Source: Streptomyces alfalfae
GTDB lineage: Bacteria; Actinomycetota; Actinomycetes; Streptomycetales; Streptomycetaceae
NCBI RefSeq assembly: GCF_004127445.1
Contig: NZ_QEXM01000045.1
Span: forward strand, 62,001-126,000
Direction of reading: 5' to 3'
DNA: 64,000 nucleotides
A program made the translations under genes and the position numbers. Under the pieces are notes generated by a model, which saw nothing but the letters and a program-made list of their open reading frames with translations, was not told the origin of the DNA and did not search any database. Position 1 is the first letter of the stretch. Each line of letters starts with the position of its first letter. This document shows, in pieces, positions 1 to 9,019 of the stretch.

Positions 1-637
1 GGTAGTCCAGGTTGGCGCGGTAGCGCCGGTTGCCCGGACTGGGCATCCTGCGCACCGCCGCGGGCAGGAACATCTGCCGGAACAGTCCCTTGAGCACGGC
101 GTCGAAGGCGCGCTCCACGCTGTCGGCCAGCTCCTTGCTGACCGGCGTCGAGTACAGCGTGCGGCCCACGGTGCGCAGGGCCATGCCGTACATCTCGGGA
201 AAGGCGTCGACCACCGCGCCGTCGCTCCAGCGCTCGGCGGTGGTCTCGATCTCGGCGTGCATCGCGGACGCGTACCGCTTGAGCTGGGGGCGGGTGAACG
301 CCGACTGCATCAGCCTTCTCTGCCGGCGGTGGTCGGCGTAGGGGCAGGTGACCAGGCCGTTGCCCGCGATGTCACGGGCCCTGTCGTAGAAGATGCCGCC
401 CTTGTCGTACTCGTTGTCGCTGGTCAGGACCTGGCGGAGCAGGGCCGGATGGGTCGGCACATGGGCCTCGGTGGGGCCCAGGCGTATCTTCACCAGGTCG
501 CCGTGGCGGGACAGCGACGACATGAACTGCAGCGGGCGGCGCATCATCTGCCAGGCGTGCCCGACGAGGGGCGCCGCTCCGGGCGCCGTGCCCGCGACGA
601 AGGTCTGCTGCTCGGGCTGGGCGGTCTGCTGGGCCAT
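1..637 (-). CDS. penI: PenI, pentalenene oxygenase (cytochrome P450), 3' end outside window
   Basis: This is the N-terminal 212 residues of a cytochrome P450; the gene continues beyond the left edge of the window, so the heme-binding cysteine is not visible. The protein starts MAQQTAQPEQQTF, with an AGGAG-like site upstream of the ATG. It contains P450 N-terminal features such as ADHRRQRRLMQSAF (helix C, heme-propionate Arg). PtlI/PenI (CYP183A) oxidises C13 of pentalenene in three steps to 1-deoxypentalenic acid, the first oxidations of the pathway. It lies 51 nt downstream of penA on the same strand. The assignment rests on recognisable sequence plus perfect pathway context. Confidence 0.88.
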   Translation of the reverse strand, partial: MAQQTAQPEQQTFVAGTAPGAAPLVGHAWQMMRRPLQFMSSLSRHGDLVKIRLGPTEAHVPTHPALLRQVLTSDNEYDKGGIFYDRARDIAGNGLVTCPYADHRRQRRLMQSAFTRPQLKRYASAMHAEIETTAERWSDGAVVDAFPEMYGMALRTVGRTLYSTPVSKELADSVERAFDAVLKGLFRQMFLPAAVRRMPSPGNRRYRANLDY

Positions 638-688
638 GGGTTCTCCTCGGTTTCCCTCGGCGGGTTCGGTGCGGGGGTGGCGGGTCCG

Positions 689-1699
689 TCAGCGGGCGCT
701 GCCGAGCTCTTCGAGGAACCCCTGGCGGCCGGCGGCCAGCGCGAACTCGGCGTCGTAGCGCCCGGATGAGCGGTGCCAGTCGTACGAGCCGCGGATGACG
801 GGGCGCACCGCGTCCAGGCGGTAGCGTTCGACGGCCTCGCGCTCGTCGGCGGTGAGGGAGAAGGCGTCGCAGACCTTGGGCAGGATGCTCTCCAGGAGCA
901 GGAACTCCTCCAGGCGTACGCCGACCTCGTCCTGCATGTGCGCGATGCTGCGGCTCCTGGTCCAGCCGTGCTCGCGCATCAGGATGAACACCATGTTGTT
1001 CAGCTCGCCGCGCGCCTCCTCCTTCTCCAGGGAGGCGATGTCGTTGAGCATGAGGTTGACGTCGACGGCGATCCGCAGCATCGCCGACATGACGGCCCCG
1101 TCGAAGACGCGGTGCGGCACCTCGAAGTGCCCGGTGGCCTCGGCGAGGTCGATGGTGGGCTGCACGCCTATCGTGTGGCGGCGCATGGCGAGGTACTCCC
1201 GGGCGGAACCGCAGGGCGTCTCGTCGAGGCGGCCGTGCGCCTCGTCGACGTAGCCCTGGAAGTAGTGGCGCCAGTGCTGGGCGCTGCGGGTGCACCACTC
1301 CTTCGACATCCCCTGGCAGGTGCGCCGCCAGACGTCGGCGAAGCCGTGCGCGATGAGGGGCGCGGAGGCGGGCAGCGGTCCGTCGAGCGCGGCGGCGACG
1401 GCGTCGGTGAGCTGCCTCGCCTGCTCGGGGTCCTCGCCGCGCGGACCGTCGAAGAGGTCGTCGAAGAGGAAGAACCAGGACATCAGGTCGACGCCGAGGT
1501 CGAGGTCGGCGCCGGTGGTGGAGGGGTAGAAGCGGGAGGCGAGGTCGGCGTAGCCGCCCTTGCGGTGGCGTTCGGCGGCGGCCTCGCTGCTGATGAGGCC
1601 GAAGGAGCGGGGCCACTCGATGTGTGCGGCCTCGGCCCGCGCGTGGTCGGGGCTGCGGCGGCCGGGCAGGGGGATGGAGAAGTCGACGTCCTGGGGCAT
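689..1699 (-). CDS. penA: PenA, pentalenene synthase (sesquiterpene cyclase)
   Basis: Class I terpene cyclase of 336 aa that converts farnesyl diphosphate to the tricyclic hydrocarbon pentalenene in the cytoplasm. The aspartate-rich motif is FFLFDDLFDG with D80, D81 and D84. The NSE triad is N219, S223 and E227 (LNDIASLEKE). Length and start (MPQDVDF) match known pentalenene synthases; GGGAG seven bases upstream of the ATG fixes this start over a longer in-frame extension. It follows penB after 162 nt and precedes penI. This gene defines the cluster's product skeleton. Confidence 0.97.
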   Translation of the reverse strand: MPQDVDFSIPLPGRRSPDHARAEAAHIEWPRSFGLISSEAAAERHRKGGYADLASRFYPSTTGADLDLGVDLMSWFFLFDDLFDGPRGEDPEQARQLTDAVAAALDGPLPASAPLIAHGFADVWRRTCQGMSKEWCTRSAQHWRHYFQGYVDEAHGRLDETPCGSAREYLAMRRHTIGVQPTIDLAEATGHFEVPHRVFDGAVMSAMLRIAVDVNLMLNDIASLEKEEARGELNNMVFILMREHGWTRSRSIAHMQDEVGVRLEEFLLLESILPKVCDAFSLTADEREAVERYRLDAVRPVIRGSYDWHRSSGRYDAEFALAAGRQGFLEELGSAR

Positions 1700-1861
1700 G
1701 GGGAGACTCCCTGGGCAGTGGAACAGGGCGCGAGCGGGCGCCCGAACGGGGGTGGGGGCACGCACCGGGGCGACGCTGCCCGCGGTGCGCGGCGTACGCG
1801 GACGTGGGGTGGGCGGAGGCGGTGCACGCGGGGACACGCGGCTACGGGGGCAGGTCCGGGC

Positions 1862-2875
1862 TCAGCCCTCGCGGTCGACGACGAAACGGCCGAGCGCGAG
1901 GAGTTCGTCCCGTGCTCCGGCGTCCAGGTCGACGCCGCGCAGCGCGGCCTCGGCCAGGGCCATGCGCCGGGCGGCCTCGGCCAGCGCCCAGTCACGGCCG
2001 CCGGCGCCCTCGACCAGGGCGGCCGCCCGGCGCAGTTCCTCCTCGCCGGGTTCGCCGCGGGTGGCGAGCCAGGCGGCGAGTTCGGCGCTGAGCGGGCCGT
2101 CCTGGTGCAGGGCGTGGCTCACCGGCAGGGTCTTCTTGCGGGAGCGCAGGTCGGAGTGGGCCGACTTGCCGGTGACGGCGGGGTCCCCCCAGATCCCGAG
2201 TACGTCGTCGACGAGCTGGAAGGCGATGCCGACGTGGTCGCCGTAGAGCGCGAGGGCGTCCACCGTCGCCTCGGGCGCCCCGGCGAGGACGGCGCCGATC
2301 GCCGCGCTCGCCGACAGCAGGGCGCCGGTCTTGCCCGCGGCCATGTCGAGGCACTCCTCGACCGTGACGTGGCCGCGCTGTTCGAAGGACAGGTCCTGGA
2401 CCTGGCCGCGAATCAGGTGCCGGGTGGTGCGCGCGAGCAGCCGGGCGGCGGGCGCCGCCGTCGGCAGCCCGGTGTCGAGCAGCACCTCCTGGGCGAGGGC
2501 GAGCATCGCGTCGCCGGTCAGGATGGCGCTGGAGGGGCCCCACAGCTTCCACACCGTGCGCCGGTGGCGGCGCTCCTCGTCGCCGTCCATCAGGTCGTCG
2601 TGCACCAGGGAGAAGTTGTGCACCAGCTCCACGGCGACGGCGCCGGGCAGGGCGACCTCCGGCGGCGCGCCGACCGCCTCCGCGGAGAGCAGGGCGAGCG
2701 CCGGGCGTACGGCCTTGCCCGCGTCGGCGCTGGTGGGCGCGCCGCCGGCGGTGATCCACCCGAAGTGGTAGGCCGCCTGGTGGCGTGAGCGGTGGTCGAG
2801 CCGGTCGACGGCGGCGCGCAGCGCCGGGGTGATCGTGACGCGGCTGTGGCTGAGGCAGGCGGGAGCGGTGCTCAT
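1862..2875 (-). CDS. penB: PenB, farnesyl diphosphate synthase
   Basis: Trans-isoprenyl diphosphate synthase of 337 aa, dedicated to supplying farnesyl diphosphate to PenA. The first aspartate-rich motif is VHDDLMDGD (D93, D94, D97). The second is LVDDVLGIWGD (D223, D224). Both bind Mg2+-diphosphate. The start codon overlaps the penD stop (ATGA), so the two are translationally coupled. The chain length of the product is inferred from the neighbouring sesquiterpene cyclase; the sequence alone would only say short-chain polyprenyl synthase. Confidence 0.93.
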   Translation of the reverse strand: MSTAPACLSHSRVTITPALRAAVDRLDHRSRHQAAYHFGWITAGGAPTSADAGKAVRPALALLSAEAVGAPPEVALPGAVAVELVHNFSLVHDDLMDGDEERRHRRTVWKLWGPSSAILTGDAMLALAQEVLLDTGLPTAAPAARLLARTTRHLIRGQVQDLSFEQRGHVTVEECLDMAAGKTGALLSASAAIGAVLAGAPEATVDALALYGDHVGIAFQLVDDVLGIWGDPAVTGKSAHSDLRSRKKTLPVSHALHQDGPLSAELAAWLATRGEPGEEELRRAAALVEGAGGRDWALAEAARRMALAEAALRGVDLDAGARDELLALGRFVVDREG

Positions 2876-3771
2876 GCGGCGGCCTCCGCTCGCCAGGGGG
2901 CGGTCGGGTCGTCGAAGATGCTGACGACCTGGCGCATGACGCGCCGTTCGGCCGGGTCGAAGGCCCGCTTGGCGTGGACGGTGCCGAGCTGGTCCCACAT
3001 GACGATGTCCCCGGGCCGCCAGGTGTGGGCGTAGGTGTGCCGGGGGGTGCCCGCGTGCGCGAGGAGCTTGTCGAGCAGTTCGCGGCCGGCGTCGGGGGCG
3101 AGGTCCACGATCCGCTCGGTGTTCAGGGTGCTGACGTAGACCGAGCGGCGGCCGGTGCGCGGGTTGCGGGCGACCAGCGGGTGGACGGTGGAGGTGCCGT
3201 CCTCGGCCCTGATCCGACGGGGGTCCTCGCCGAGGGACACCTCGCCCTGGAGTTCCTCCTCGATGGTCTCCTCGTAGCCGGTGCGCAGGGCGTGGCGGAC
3301 CCGGTAGGAGTGCAGACGCCGGCGCTCCTCGGCGGGCAGGGACTCGTACAGGGCGTACATGTCGGTGAAGAGGGTCTCGCCGCCGCCGGAGGGCGGCACT
3401 TCGACGGCTTCGAGGAAGCCGACCTGGGAGACGCGGGGGCGGAAGGAGTAGTCGGTGTGCCAGCCCATCCACCCGGCGTCGCCGACGCCGATCTTGCGGC
3501 CGTCCTCCACCAGGTTGGAGACGATCAGGATCTCATTGTGGTCGGGGTGGGCGCCGCTGGTCAGGCCGGTCTTCGGGATATGCCCGAAGCGGCGGCCGAA
3601 GGCCAGGAACTCCTCGTAGGTCGGGGTCTCGTGGCCGCGGAAGACCAGGACGAGGTGCGCGTCGAGCGCCGCCCAGATCTCGTTCGCCTGTGCCTCGTCC
3701 ATGTCGCCCGAGACATGGGCGCCGTCCACGACGGCGCCGAGAGCGGCGCCGGGTATCGGCGTGACGTCCAT
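2872..3771 (-). CDS. penD: PenD, Fe(II)/2-oxoglutarate dioxygenase (pentalenolactone D to F)
   Basis: TauD/TfdA-type non-heme iron dioxygenase of 299 aa. The metal ligands are visible: H105 and D107 in GWHTDYSF and H266 in GTVHAKRAF, with R277/R280 positioned for 2-oxoglutarate. In the pathway PenD desaturates pentalenolactone D to E and epoxidises it to pentalenolactone F. It lies between the Baeyer-Villiger oxygenase gene penE (34 nt away) and penB (4-nt overlap). The family is certain; the exact step is by orthology with characterised PtlD/PenD/PntD. Confidence 0.93.
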   Translation of the reverse strand: MDVTPIPGAALGAVVDGAHVSGDMDEAQANEIWAALDAHLVLVFRGHETPTYEEFLAFGRRFGHIPKTGLTSGAHPDHNEILIVSNLVEDGRKIGVGDAGWMGWHTDYSFRPRVSQVGFLEAVEVPPSGGGETLFTDMYALYESLPAEERRRLHSYRVRHALRTGYEETIEEELQGEVSLGEDPRRIRAEDGTSTVHPLVARNPRTGRRSVYVSTLNTERIVDLAPDAGRELLDKLLAHAGTPRHTYAHTWRPGDIVMWDQLGTVHAKRAFDPAERRVMRQVVSIFDDPTAPWRAEAAA

Positions 3772-3805
3772 GGTCCTTGCCGCCTTTCGCAGAGGGGTGG
3801 GATGG

Positions 3806-5665
3806 TCAGCGCAGGTCGAGTCCGGCGAGGTCGCCCGCCTCGCGCCAGCGTCGGAGGATGTTCACGAACTCCACGGAGCCGCCGCCGTAGCTGGAGTTGA
3901 GCAGCGGCAGTCCGCCCGGGTCGCCCTCGTTGTTGTAGAGGCCGGGCGTGCAGTTCTCCAGGAAGTCCAGGTCGCTGCTGGCGAGGCGGAGGATCTCCTC
4001 CACCCACTCCTTCTCGCCGGCCTCGGAGGCCTCGACGACCCGGTGGCCGCGCTCCTCGACGCACTTGACGATGTGCGCGAGGTGCCGGGTCTGCTCGCCC
4101 AGCATGTAGGCGATGTTGACGTGCCTCCCCGCCTGGACCTTGGACAGGATGAAGCAGTTGGGGAAGCCGTTCACCTGGAGCCCGTGCAGGGTGCGCGCCC
4201 CGTCCGCCCACTTCTCCGACAGCCGCGTGCCGCCGCGGCCGACGATGTCGTAGCCGGCGCGCTCGGTGTACGGGACGGCGAACTCGTGCTCGTAGCCGGT
4301 GGCGAAGATCAGGCAGTCGACCGGGTACTCGCGGCCGTTGGCGACCACCCCGGCGGGGGTGAGCCGTTCCACGCCCTGCCCCTGGGTGTCGACGAGGGTC
4401 ACGTTGGGCCGGTTGAAGGTCTGGAGGTAGCCGTCGTGGAAGCAGGGCCGCTTGCAGTACACGCGGTAGTACGGCTTGAGGGCGGCGGCGGTCGCGGGGT
4501 CGGTGACGACGCTGTCGATGCGGGCCCGCAGCTCCTCCATCTTGAGGAAGTCCGCCCGCTCGGCCGCGAGCGCCCGCTCTTTCGGGTCTCCCCCGGTGTC
4601 GCCGGTGGGCAGGATCGCGGCGGCGAGCTTGGCCGTGGTCTGGGTCCAGCGGTCCTGGACCAGGTCCTCGTCCTGCGGGATGCCGGAGGTCAGTGCGTGG
4701 AAGTTCTCCATGCGGCGCTGCTGCCAGCCCGGTTCCAGGCTCTCCGCCCAGCCGGGCGGGGTGGGCCGGTTGCCGCGGACGTCGACCGTGGCGGGGGTGC
4801 GCTGGAAGAGGACGAGTTCCTTGGCCCACTCGGCGAGGTGCGGGGCGAGCTGGATGGTCGTCGAGCCGGTGCCGATGACGCCGACCCGCTTGTCCCTCAG
4901 CCCGGTCAGGCCGCCGGTGCTGTCGCCGCCGGTGTAGTCGAAGTCCCAGCGGCTGGCGTGGAAGGAGTGCCCGGCGAACGCGTCGAGGCCCGGCAGTCCG
5001 GGGAGTTTGGGGCGGTGCATCAGGCCGATCGACATGGCCACGTAGCGGGCGCGGATCACATCGCCCCGGTCGGTGCTCACCAGCCACCTCGCGGCGGCCT
5101 CGTCCCAGCGCAGCTCCGTGACGGTGGTCTGGAAGAGGGCGTCGCGGTAGAGGTCGTACTCGCGGGCGATCCGCTGGAGGTGGGCGAAGATCTCGGGTCC
5201 TGTGGAGTACTTCTCGGTGGGTATCGTGCCGGTCTCTTCGAGCAGCGGCATGTAGATGTAGCTCTCGACGTCGCACCGGACGCCGGGGAAGCGGTTCCAG
5301 TACCAGGTGCCGCCCACGTCGCCGGCCTCGTCGATCAGCCGGATGCGGTCGAGGCCTGTCTCCTTGCGCAGGTTGGCGCCGGTCAGCAGGCCGCCGATGC
5401 CGGCGCCGACGACGGCGACGTCCACCTCGTCGGTGAGCGGTTCGCGCTCCCGCCGCTCGGTGTAGGGGTCGCGCGCGTAGTGGCTGAAGTCGCCGCGCGC
5501 GAACTGGTAGGTGCGGCCGGCGCCGCGCTTGTCGCGTTCCTGCCGGTACTTCTCCCGTATCGCCGCCAGGTCGATGGGTGGTGCTTCTTCGGTCGGCGCC
5601 TCTTCGGTCGGTGCATCTTCGGTCAGTGCTTCGTCGCTCCGGTCGTCGCCTTCGGTGCGGGCCAC
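3806..5665 (-). CDS. penE: PenE, Baeyer-Villiger monooxygenase (pentalenolactone D synthase)
   Basis: FAD/NADPH Baeyer-Villiger monooxygenase of about 619 aa that inserts oxygen next to the ketone to form the delta-lactone ring. Two Rossmann motifs are present (VVGAGIGGL near the N-terminus and VIGTGSTT mid-protein). Between them is the family fingerprint FAGHSFHASRWD (FxGxxxHxxxW). I place the start at a GTG (protein VARTEGDD) because GAGGAGG lies directly upstream; an in-frame ATG at 5710 lacks such a site. With the GTG start the gene still overlaps the end of penF by 43 nt in another frame. The N-terminal 30 residues are Glu/Thr-rich and repetitive (TEEAPTEEAP). Confidence 0.94.
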   Translation of the reverse strand: MARTEGDDRSDEALTEDAPTEEAPTEEAPPIDLAAIREKYRQERDKRGAGRTYQFARGDFSHYARDPYTERREREPLTDEVDVAVVGAGIGGLLTGANLRKETGLDRIRLIDEAGDVGGTWYWNRFPGVRCDVESYIYMPLLEETGTIPTEKYSTGPEIFAHLQRIAREYDLYRDALFQTTVTELRWDEAAARWLVSTDRGDVIRARYVAMSIGLMHRPKLPGLPGLDAFAGHSFHASRWDFDYTGGDSTGGLTGLRDKRVGVIGTGSTTIQLAPHLAEWAKELVLFQRTPATVDVRGNRPTPPGWAESLEPGWQQRRMENFHALTSGIPQDEDLVQDRWTQTTAKLAAAILPTGDTGGDPKERALAAERADFLKMEELRARIDSVVTDPATAAALKPYYRVYCKRPCFHDGYLQTFNRPNVTLVDTQGQGVERLTPAGVVANGREYPVDCLIFATGYEHEFAVPYTERAGYDIVGRGGTRLSEKWADGARTLHGLQVNGFPNCFILSKVQAGRHVNIAYMLGEQTRHLAHIVKCVEERGHRVVEASEAGEKEWVEEILRLASSDLDFLENCTPGLYNNEGDPGGLPLLNSSYGGGSVEFVNILRRWREAGDLAGLDLR

Positions 5666-6450
5666 AGCTCCTCCTCGGGGGAAGGGGGCGAAAGGGAAAC
5701 ATGACGCCATACGTCATCGAACTGATCGCGCAGCCGCTGCGGCGCGTCGGAGTTGCTGAAGAGGTAGAAGCGGTCGGAGCCGAGGGCGTCCACCACGACG
5801 CCGGCGACGGCCTCGGCGCTCACCGAGGTGTCGCCGCCCGCGCCGCGCGGCGCGGTCAGGCCCTGGACCATGGGGGTGTCGACCCGGCCGGGGCACAGCA
5901 CCGACACCCGGATGCCGGTGTCCGCCAGGTCGGCGCGGAGGCTGCGGGCGACCGCGAGGTCGGCGTGTTTGGACGCGGCGTAGGCGGCACTGCCCGCACC
6001 GACGACGAAGGCGGACATCGAGGCGGTGTGGACCAGGTGGGCGGGCCGGCCGCGGGCGAGGAGCCGCGGCACGAAGGCGCGCGCCACCAGCACGTGCGCC
6101 CAGTGGTTCACCTCGAAGACCTCCCGCATCCGCTCCAGCGGCGCCTCCCACAGGGGCTGTCCCACGGGGCCGAGGACGCCCGCGTTGTTGCACACCACGT
6201 CGATGTCGCCGAGCACGTCGAACGCGGTGTCCGCGAGCCGTTCGACGGCGTCCGGGTCGGTCAGGTCGGCGGTCACCGCGGTGACCTGGCCGCCCTGGGC
6301 CGTGAGTTCGGCGGCACGGCGGCGCAGCGCGCCGCCCTCGACGTCCGCCATGATCACGCTGGCGCCGGCGCGTGCGAGGCGCGCGCTGAGGGCGAGGCCG
6401 ATGCCGCTGGCCGCGCCGGTCACGACGGCCGTCTGGGTCTGCGAGTGCAC
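5623..6450 (-). CDS. penF: PenF, short-chain dehydrogenase (11-beta-hydroxypentalenate oxidation)
   Basis: Classical SDR of 275 aa. It has the nucleotide-binding TGAASGIG (residues 11-18), NNAG (87-90), and catalytic S143, Y156 and K160 (YAASK). PenF oxidises 1-deoxy-11-beta-hydroxypentalenic acid to the ketone that PenE then ring-expands. The GTG start is chosen because GGAGA lies seven bases upstream and the glycine motif falls where SDR proteins have it; the much longer upstream open frame overlaps penG and is not coding. Its last codons overlap the beginning of penE. Confidence 0.92.
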   Translation of the reverse strand: MHSQTQTAVVTGAASGIGLALSARLARAGASVIMADVEGGALRRRAAELTAQGGQVTAVTADLTDPDAVERLADTAFDVLGDIDVVCNNAGVLGPVGQPLWEAPLERMREVFEVNHWAHVLVARAFVPRLLARGRPAHLVHTASMSAFVVGAGSAAYAASKHADLAVARSLRADLADTGIRVSVLCPGRVDTPMVQGLTAPRGAGGDTSVSAEAVAGVVVDALGSDRFYLFSNSDAPQRLRDQFDDVWRHVSLSPPSPEEELWPAPKATTGATKH

Positions 6451-6551
6451 GTGGCTGTCTCCGCTTCTGCGCACGGGCACGCCGACGAAGCGGCGCGCCG
6501 TCGCCCACGAGAAGGTCTGGATCGGATCGCGCCGTTCGCGGGGCGCGGGCG

Positions 6552-8006
6552 TTACCGGGGGTCGGGGAGCTTCAGGCTGATCACGAGAACGGTCACCGAG
6601 CAGCATGCGAGGAGCGCGAGGACGCCCACGGCCGCCGACACCGTCGACTGCCAGTCGGCCAGGGAGAGATAGACGGTCCCGCCGACGGTCGCGCCGAGCG
6701 CGGTCGCCATCTGCTGGCTGGTCACCAGCACACCGCTGCCCATGCCGGCCTGCGCGGGCGGTACGTCGGCGAGGATCATCCGGAACAGCGTGGGACCGGT
6801 CAGCGCCGCGCCCACGCCGTAGAGGCCGATCCCCACGAGGACGAGCGTCAGGGAGGGGTGCGGCCAGCCCAGCCGGATCACCAGCGCGAGCAGCAGCAGG
6901 CCCGCGCCTTGGACGAAGGCGCCCAGGGTGACGATCCGGGCGCCGAGGGCCGCCGCGATCCTCGGGGTGAACAGCGTCACCGCGAAGAACGCCACGGCGA
7001 ACGGCGCGAGGCCCCCGCCGGATTCGAGCCCGTCGAAGCCGAAGTGCCCCTGCGCGACGAGTGCGTAGACGAACAGGAAGGCGCCGAAGCCCGCCGAGAA
7101 CGGCACCATCGCCGCCAGGCCCCTGCGCATCCCCTGGTGGGAGAGCACCGACGGGGACAGCAGCGGTGAGCCGCCCCGCGCCTCGAGTCCGCGCTCGACC
7201 CGCGCCAGCGCCACCGCGCCCGCCGCCGCGACCAGCAGCAGCGACCACAGCCACGGCGGCCACCCCAGCTCGGGGCCCGCCACGACCAGGGCGAGGACGC
7301 AGACCATGGTGAGGCCGAACAGGGCGGTGCCCCGGGGGTCGAAGGACGGCTTCGCGTCGGCCTTCGTCGCGGGGACGCGCCGGACGGCGAGCAGTGCGGC
7401 CACCCCGATGGGCACGTTGATCGCGAAGACCGCCCGCCAGCCGATCCCGGCGATGTCCAGCGAGACGAGGAGCCCGCCGAGGATCTGTCCGATGACCATA
7501 CCGAGGGCGGCGGTCGCGCCGTACATGCCGATGGCGCGGGCGCGCGCCTGACCCTCGGTGGCCGCCTGGATCGTGGCGAGCACCTGCGGCACGAGCATGG
7601 CGGCGGCGGCGCCTTGGAGCAGCCGGGCCGCGACGAGGAACTCGATGGTCGGCGCGAGTCCGCAGAGCGCCGAGGTGAGGGTGAACGCCGCGAGCCCGTA
7701 GGCGTACAGGCGCTGCCGGCCGAAGGCGTCACCGAGACGTCCGCCGAGCACGAGGCCGAGGGCGTAGGTGAGGCCGTAGCCGGACACCACCAGTTCGAGT
7801 GCGGCGGGGCCGCCGTGGAGGTCGTCACTGATCGGGTTCAGCGCCACGTTGACGATGGAGGCGTCCACGATGGACAGGGCGTATCCGGTGAGCACCACCA
7901 CGAGGGCGATGCCGCTGAGCCCCGTGGCGGCCGGCCGGGGGCCGGCCGGGGGCTCGGGTGCCGCGGTGGGTCCCTGCGGAGAGGGGAGACCCTCGCGTTG
8001 TGTCAT
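6552..8006 (-). CDS. penG: PenG, MFS efflux transporter
   Basis: Major facilitator protein of 484 aa with about 14 predicted membrane helices (DHA2-type drug:proton antiporter layout). It has the motif GGRLGDAFGRQRLY after the second helix and GMYGATAALGMVIGQILGG in the family motif C position. It sits inside the pen operon between penH (58 nt) and penF (101 nt). Export of pentalenolactone, contributing to self-protection, is inferred from position and family. The first 30 residues are Pro-rich and cytoplasmic. Confidence 0.92.
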   Translation of the reverse strand: MTQREGLPSPQGPTAAPEPPAGPRPAATGLSGIALVVVLTGYALSIVDASIVNVALNPISDDLHGGPAALELVVSGYGLTYALGLVLGGRLGDAFGRQRLYAYGLAAFTLTSALCGLAPTIEFLVAARLLQGAAAAMLVPQVLATIQAATEGQARARAIGMYGATAALGMVIGQILGGLLVSLDIAGIGWRAVFAINVPIGVAALLAVRRVPATKADAKPSFDPRGTALFGLTMVCVLALVVAGPELGWPPWLWSLLLVAAAGAVALARVERGLEARGGSPLLSPSVLSHQGMRRGLAAMVPFSAGFGAFLFVYALVAQGHFGFDGLESGGGLAPFAVAFFAVTLFTPRIAAALGARIVTLGAFVQGAGLLLLALVIRLGWPHPSLTLVLVGIGLYGVGAALTGPTLFRMILADVPPAQAGMGSGVLVTSQQMATALGATVGGTVYLSLADWQSTVSAAVGVLALLACCSVTVLVISLKLPDPR

Positions 8007-8064
8007 GCGCTGCCTACCCGGGCGTGTGTGGGGGACGGTGGGGACTGGTTCGGGGGTGGGAAGG

Positions 8065-8925
8065 TCATTCGATGGTGGTGGGCGTACCGGTGATCTTCGA
8101 CAGGATTCCCTTGGAGGCGTCCTTCGCGGACTCCGGCCAGGGCGTCAGGGAGTTGAACCCGCGGTGCGAGGTGGCGGGCTGGACGCGGGTGTCCATCGAC
8201 ATCCGCATGGCGGCCGGGTCCGCGGAGACGTTCGGGATGGACTTGTGGCACATGTAGGCGTGGAAGAGGAGCACGTCCCCCGGTTCCATGGGCGAGAACA
8301 GCAGGCGCTCGTCCGCGCCGAACTCCTCGGCGGGGATACCGCGTACGGGGTGGCCGAAGCGGCGGAAGTTCTCGGTGACGACGTGCTCGCGCGGGCCCTT
8401 CTTGTGGCTGCCGTCGGCGAGGGCGACGCCGCCCGTCCCGGGGGTCGTCGGGAGCAGCGGTATCCAGGCGGTGCGGAAGTCCTTGTTCGGCCCTATGTAG
8501 AAGCCGTCCTGGTGCAGGGGCGTCAGGAAGTGCGGTTCCTCCGAGCCCGCGGCGCCCGCGGCGGAGGGGTAATAGCGGATCGTCGTCGACTTGAAGACGA
8601 AGACGGGCTCGCCGAAGGCCTTCTCCCAGACCTTGAGGGTGGAGGGGTGGTTCCACAGGTCGTCGTACTTGACGTAGTCGTGCATCGCCACCTCGTCGAC
8701 CGCCTCGAAGGATTCGATGGTGAGGGTCTCCAGCGTGGTGCCGGGAGCGGCGTGGCCGAGGGCGATCAGGCCTTCGAGCATCTGCTCGGCGGCGGTCCGC
8801 ACGAGGTCGCGGTCGAGGACGCCGCGCAGATAGAGGTAGCCGTGCTCGTCGTAGAACCGGTCGAGGGCCTCACGGTCGTCGATGAGGGGCGTGCAGTCGG
8901 CGTAGTCGCTGAAAGTGTCCGTCAT
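8065..8925 (-). CDS. penH: PenH, 1-deoxypentalenic acid 11-beta-hydroxylase (Fe/2OG)
   Basis: Non-heme iron, 2-oxoglutarate-dependent hydroxylase of the phytanoyl-CoA hydroxylase family, 286 aa. The HxD pair is in TPLHQDGFY (H138, D140) and the distal His is most likely H227 (YMCHKSI). The arginine-containing RMSMDTRVQP follows, as expected for 2-oxoglutarate binding. It hydroxylates 1-deoxypentalenic acid at C11. It lies between penM and penG. The reaction comes from the well-characterised PtlH orthologue, and the sequence is collinear with it throughout. Confidence 0.95.
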   Translation of the reverse strand: MTDTFSDYADCTPLIDDREALDRFYDEHGYLYLRGVLDRDLVRTAAEQMLEGLIALGHAAPGTTLETLTIESFEAVDEVAMHDYVKYDDLWNHPSTLKVWEKAFGEPVFVFKSTTIRYYPSAAGAAGSEEPHFLTPLHQDGFYIGPNKDFRTAWIPLLPTTPGTGGVALADGSHKKGPREHVVTENFRRFGHPVRGIPAEEFGADERLLFSPMEPGDVLLFHAYMCHKSIPNVSADPAAMRMSMDTRVQPATSHRGFNSLTPWPESAKDASKGILSKITGTPTTIE

Positions 8926-9019
8926 GATCCTTGTCCTCGTGGTGTCCGCGCGGGGGAAGGAGGAGTTCGATGCGGAGGTTCCTGCTGGGGGCGGGCCGCC
9001 GGCGGCCGGCGGACGCCGC

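Noticed and set aside
773..2788. Very long plus-strand open frame opposite penA and penB
   Set aside because: It mirrors the minus-strand genes, which have clear catalytic motifs. Long antisense frames are expected at this GC content, and the product is repetitive Gly/Val/Arg sequence with no family.
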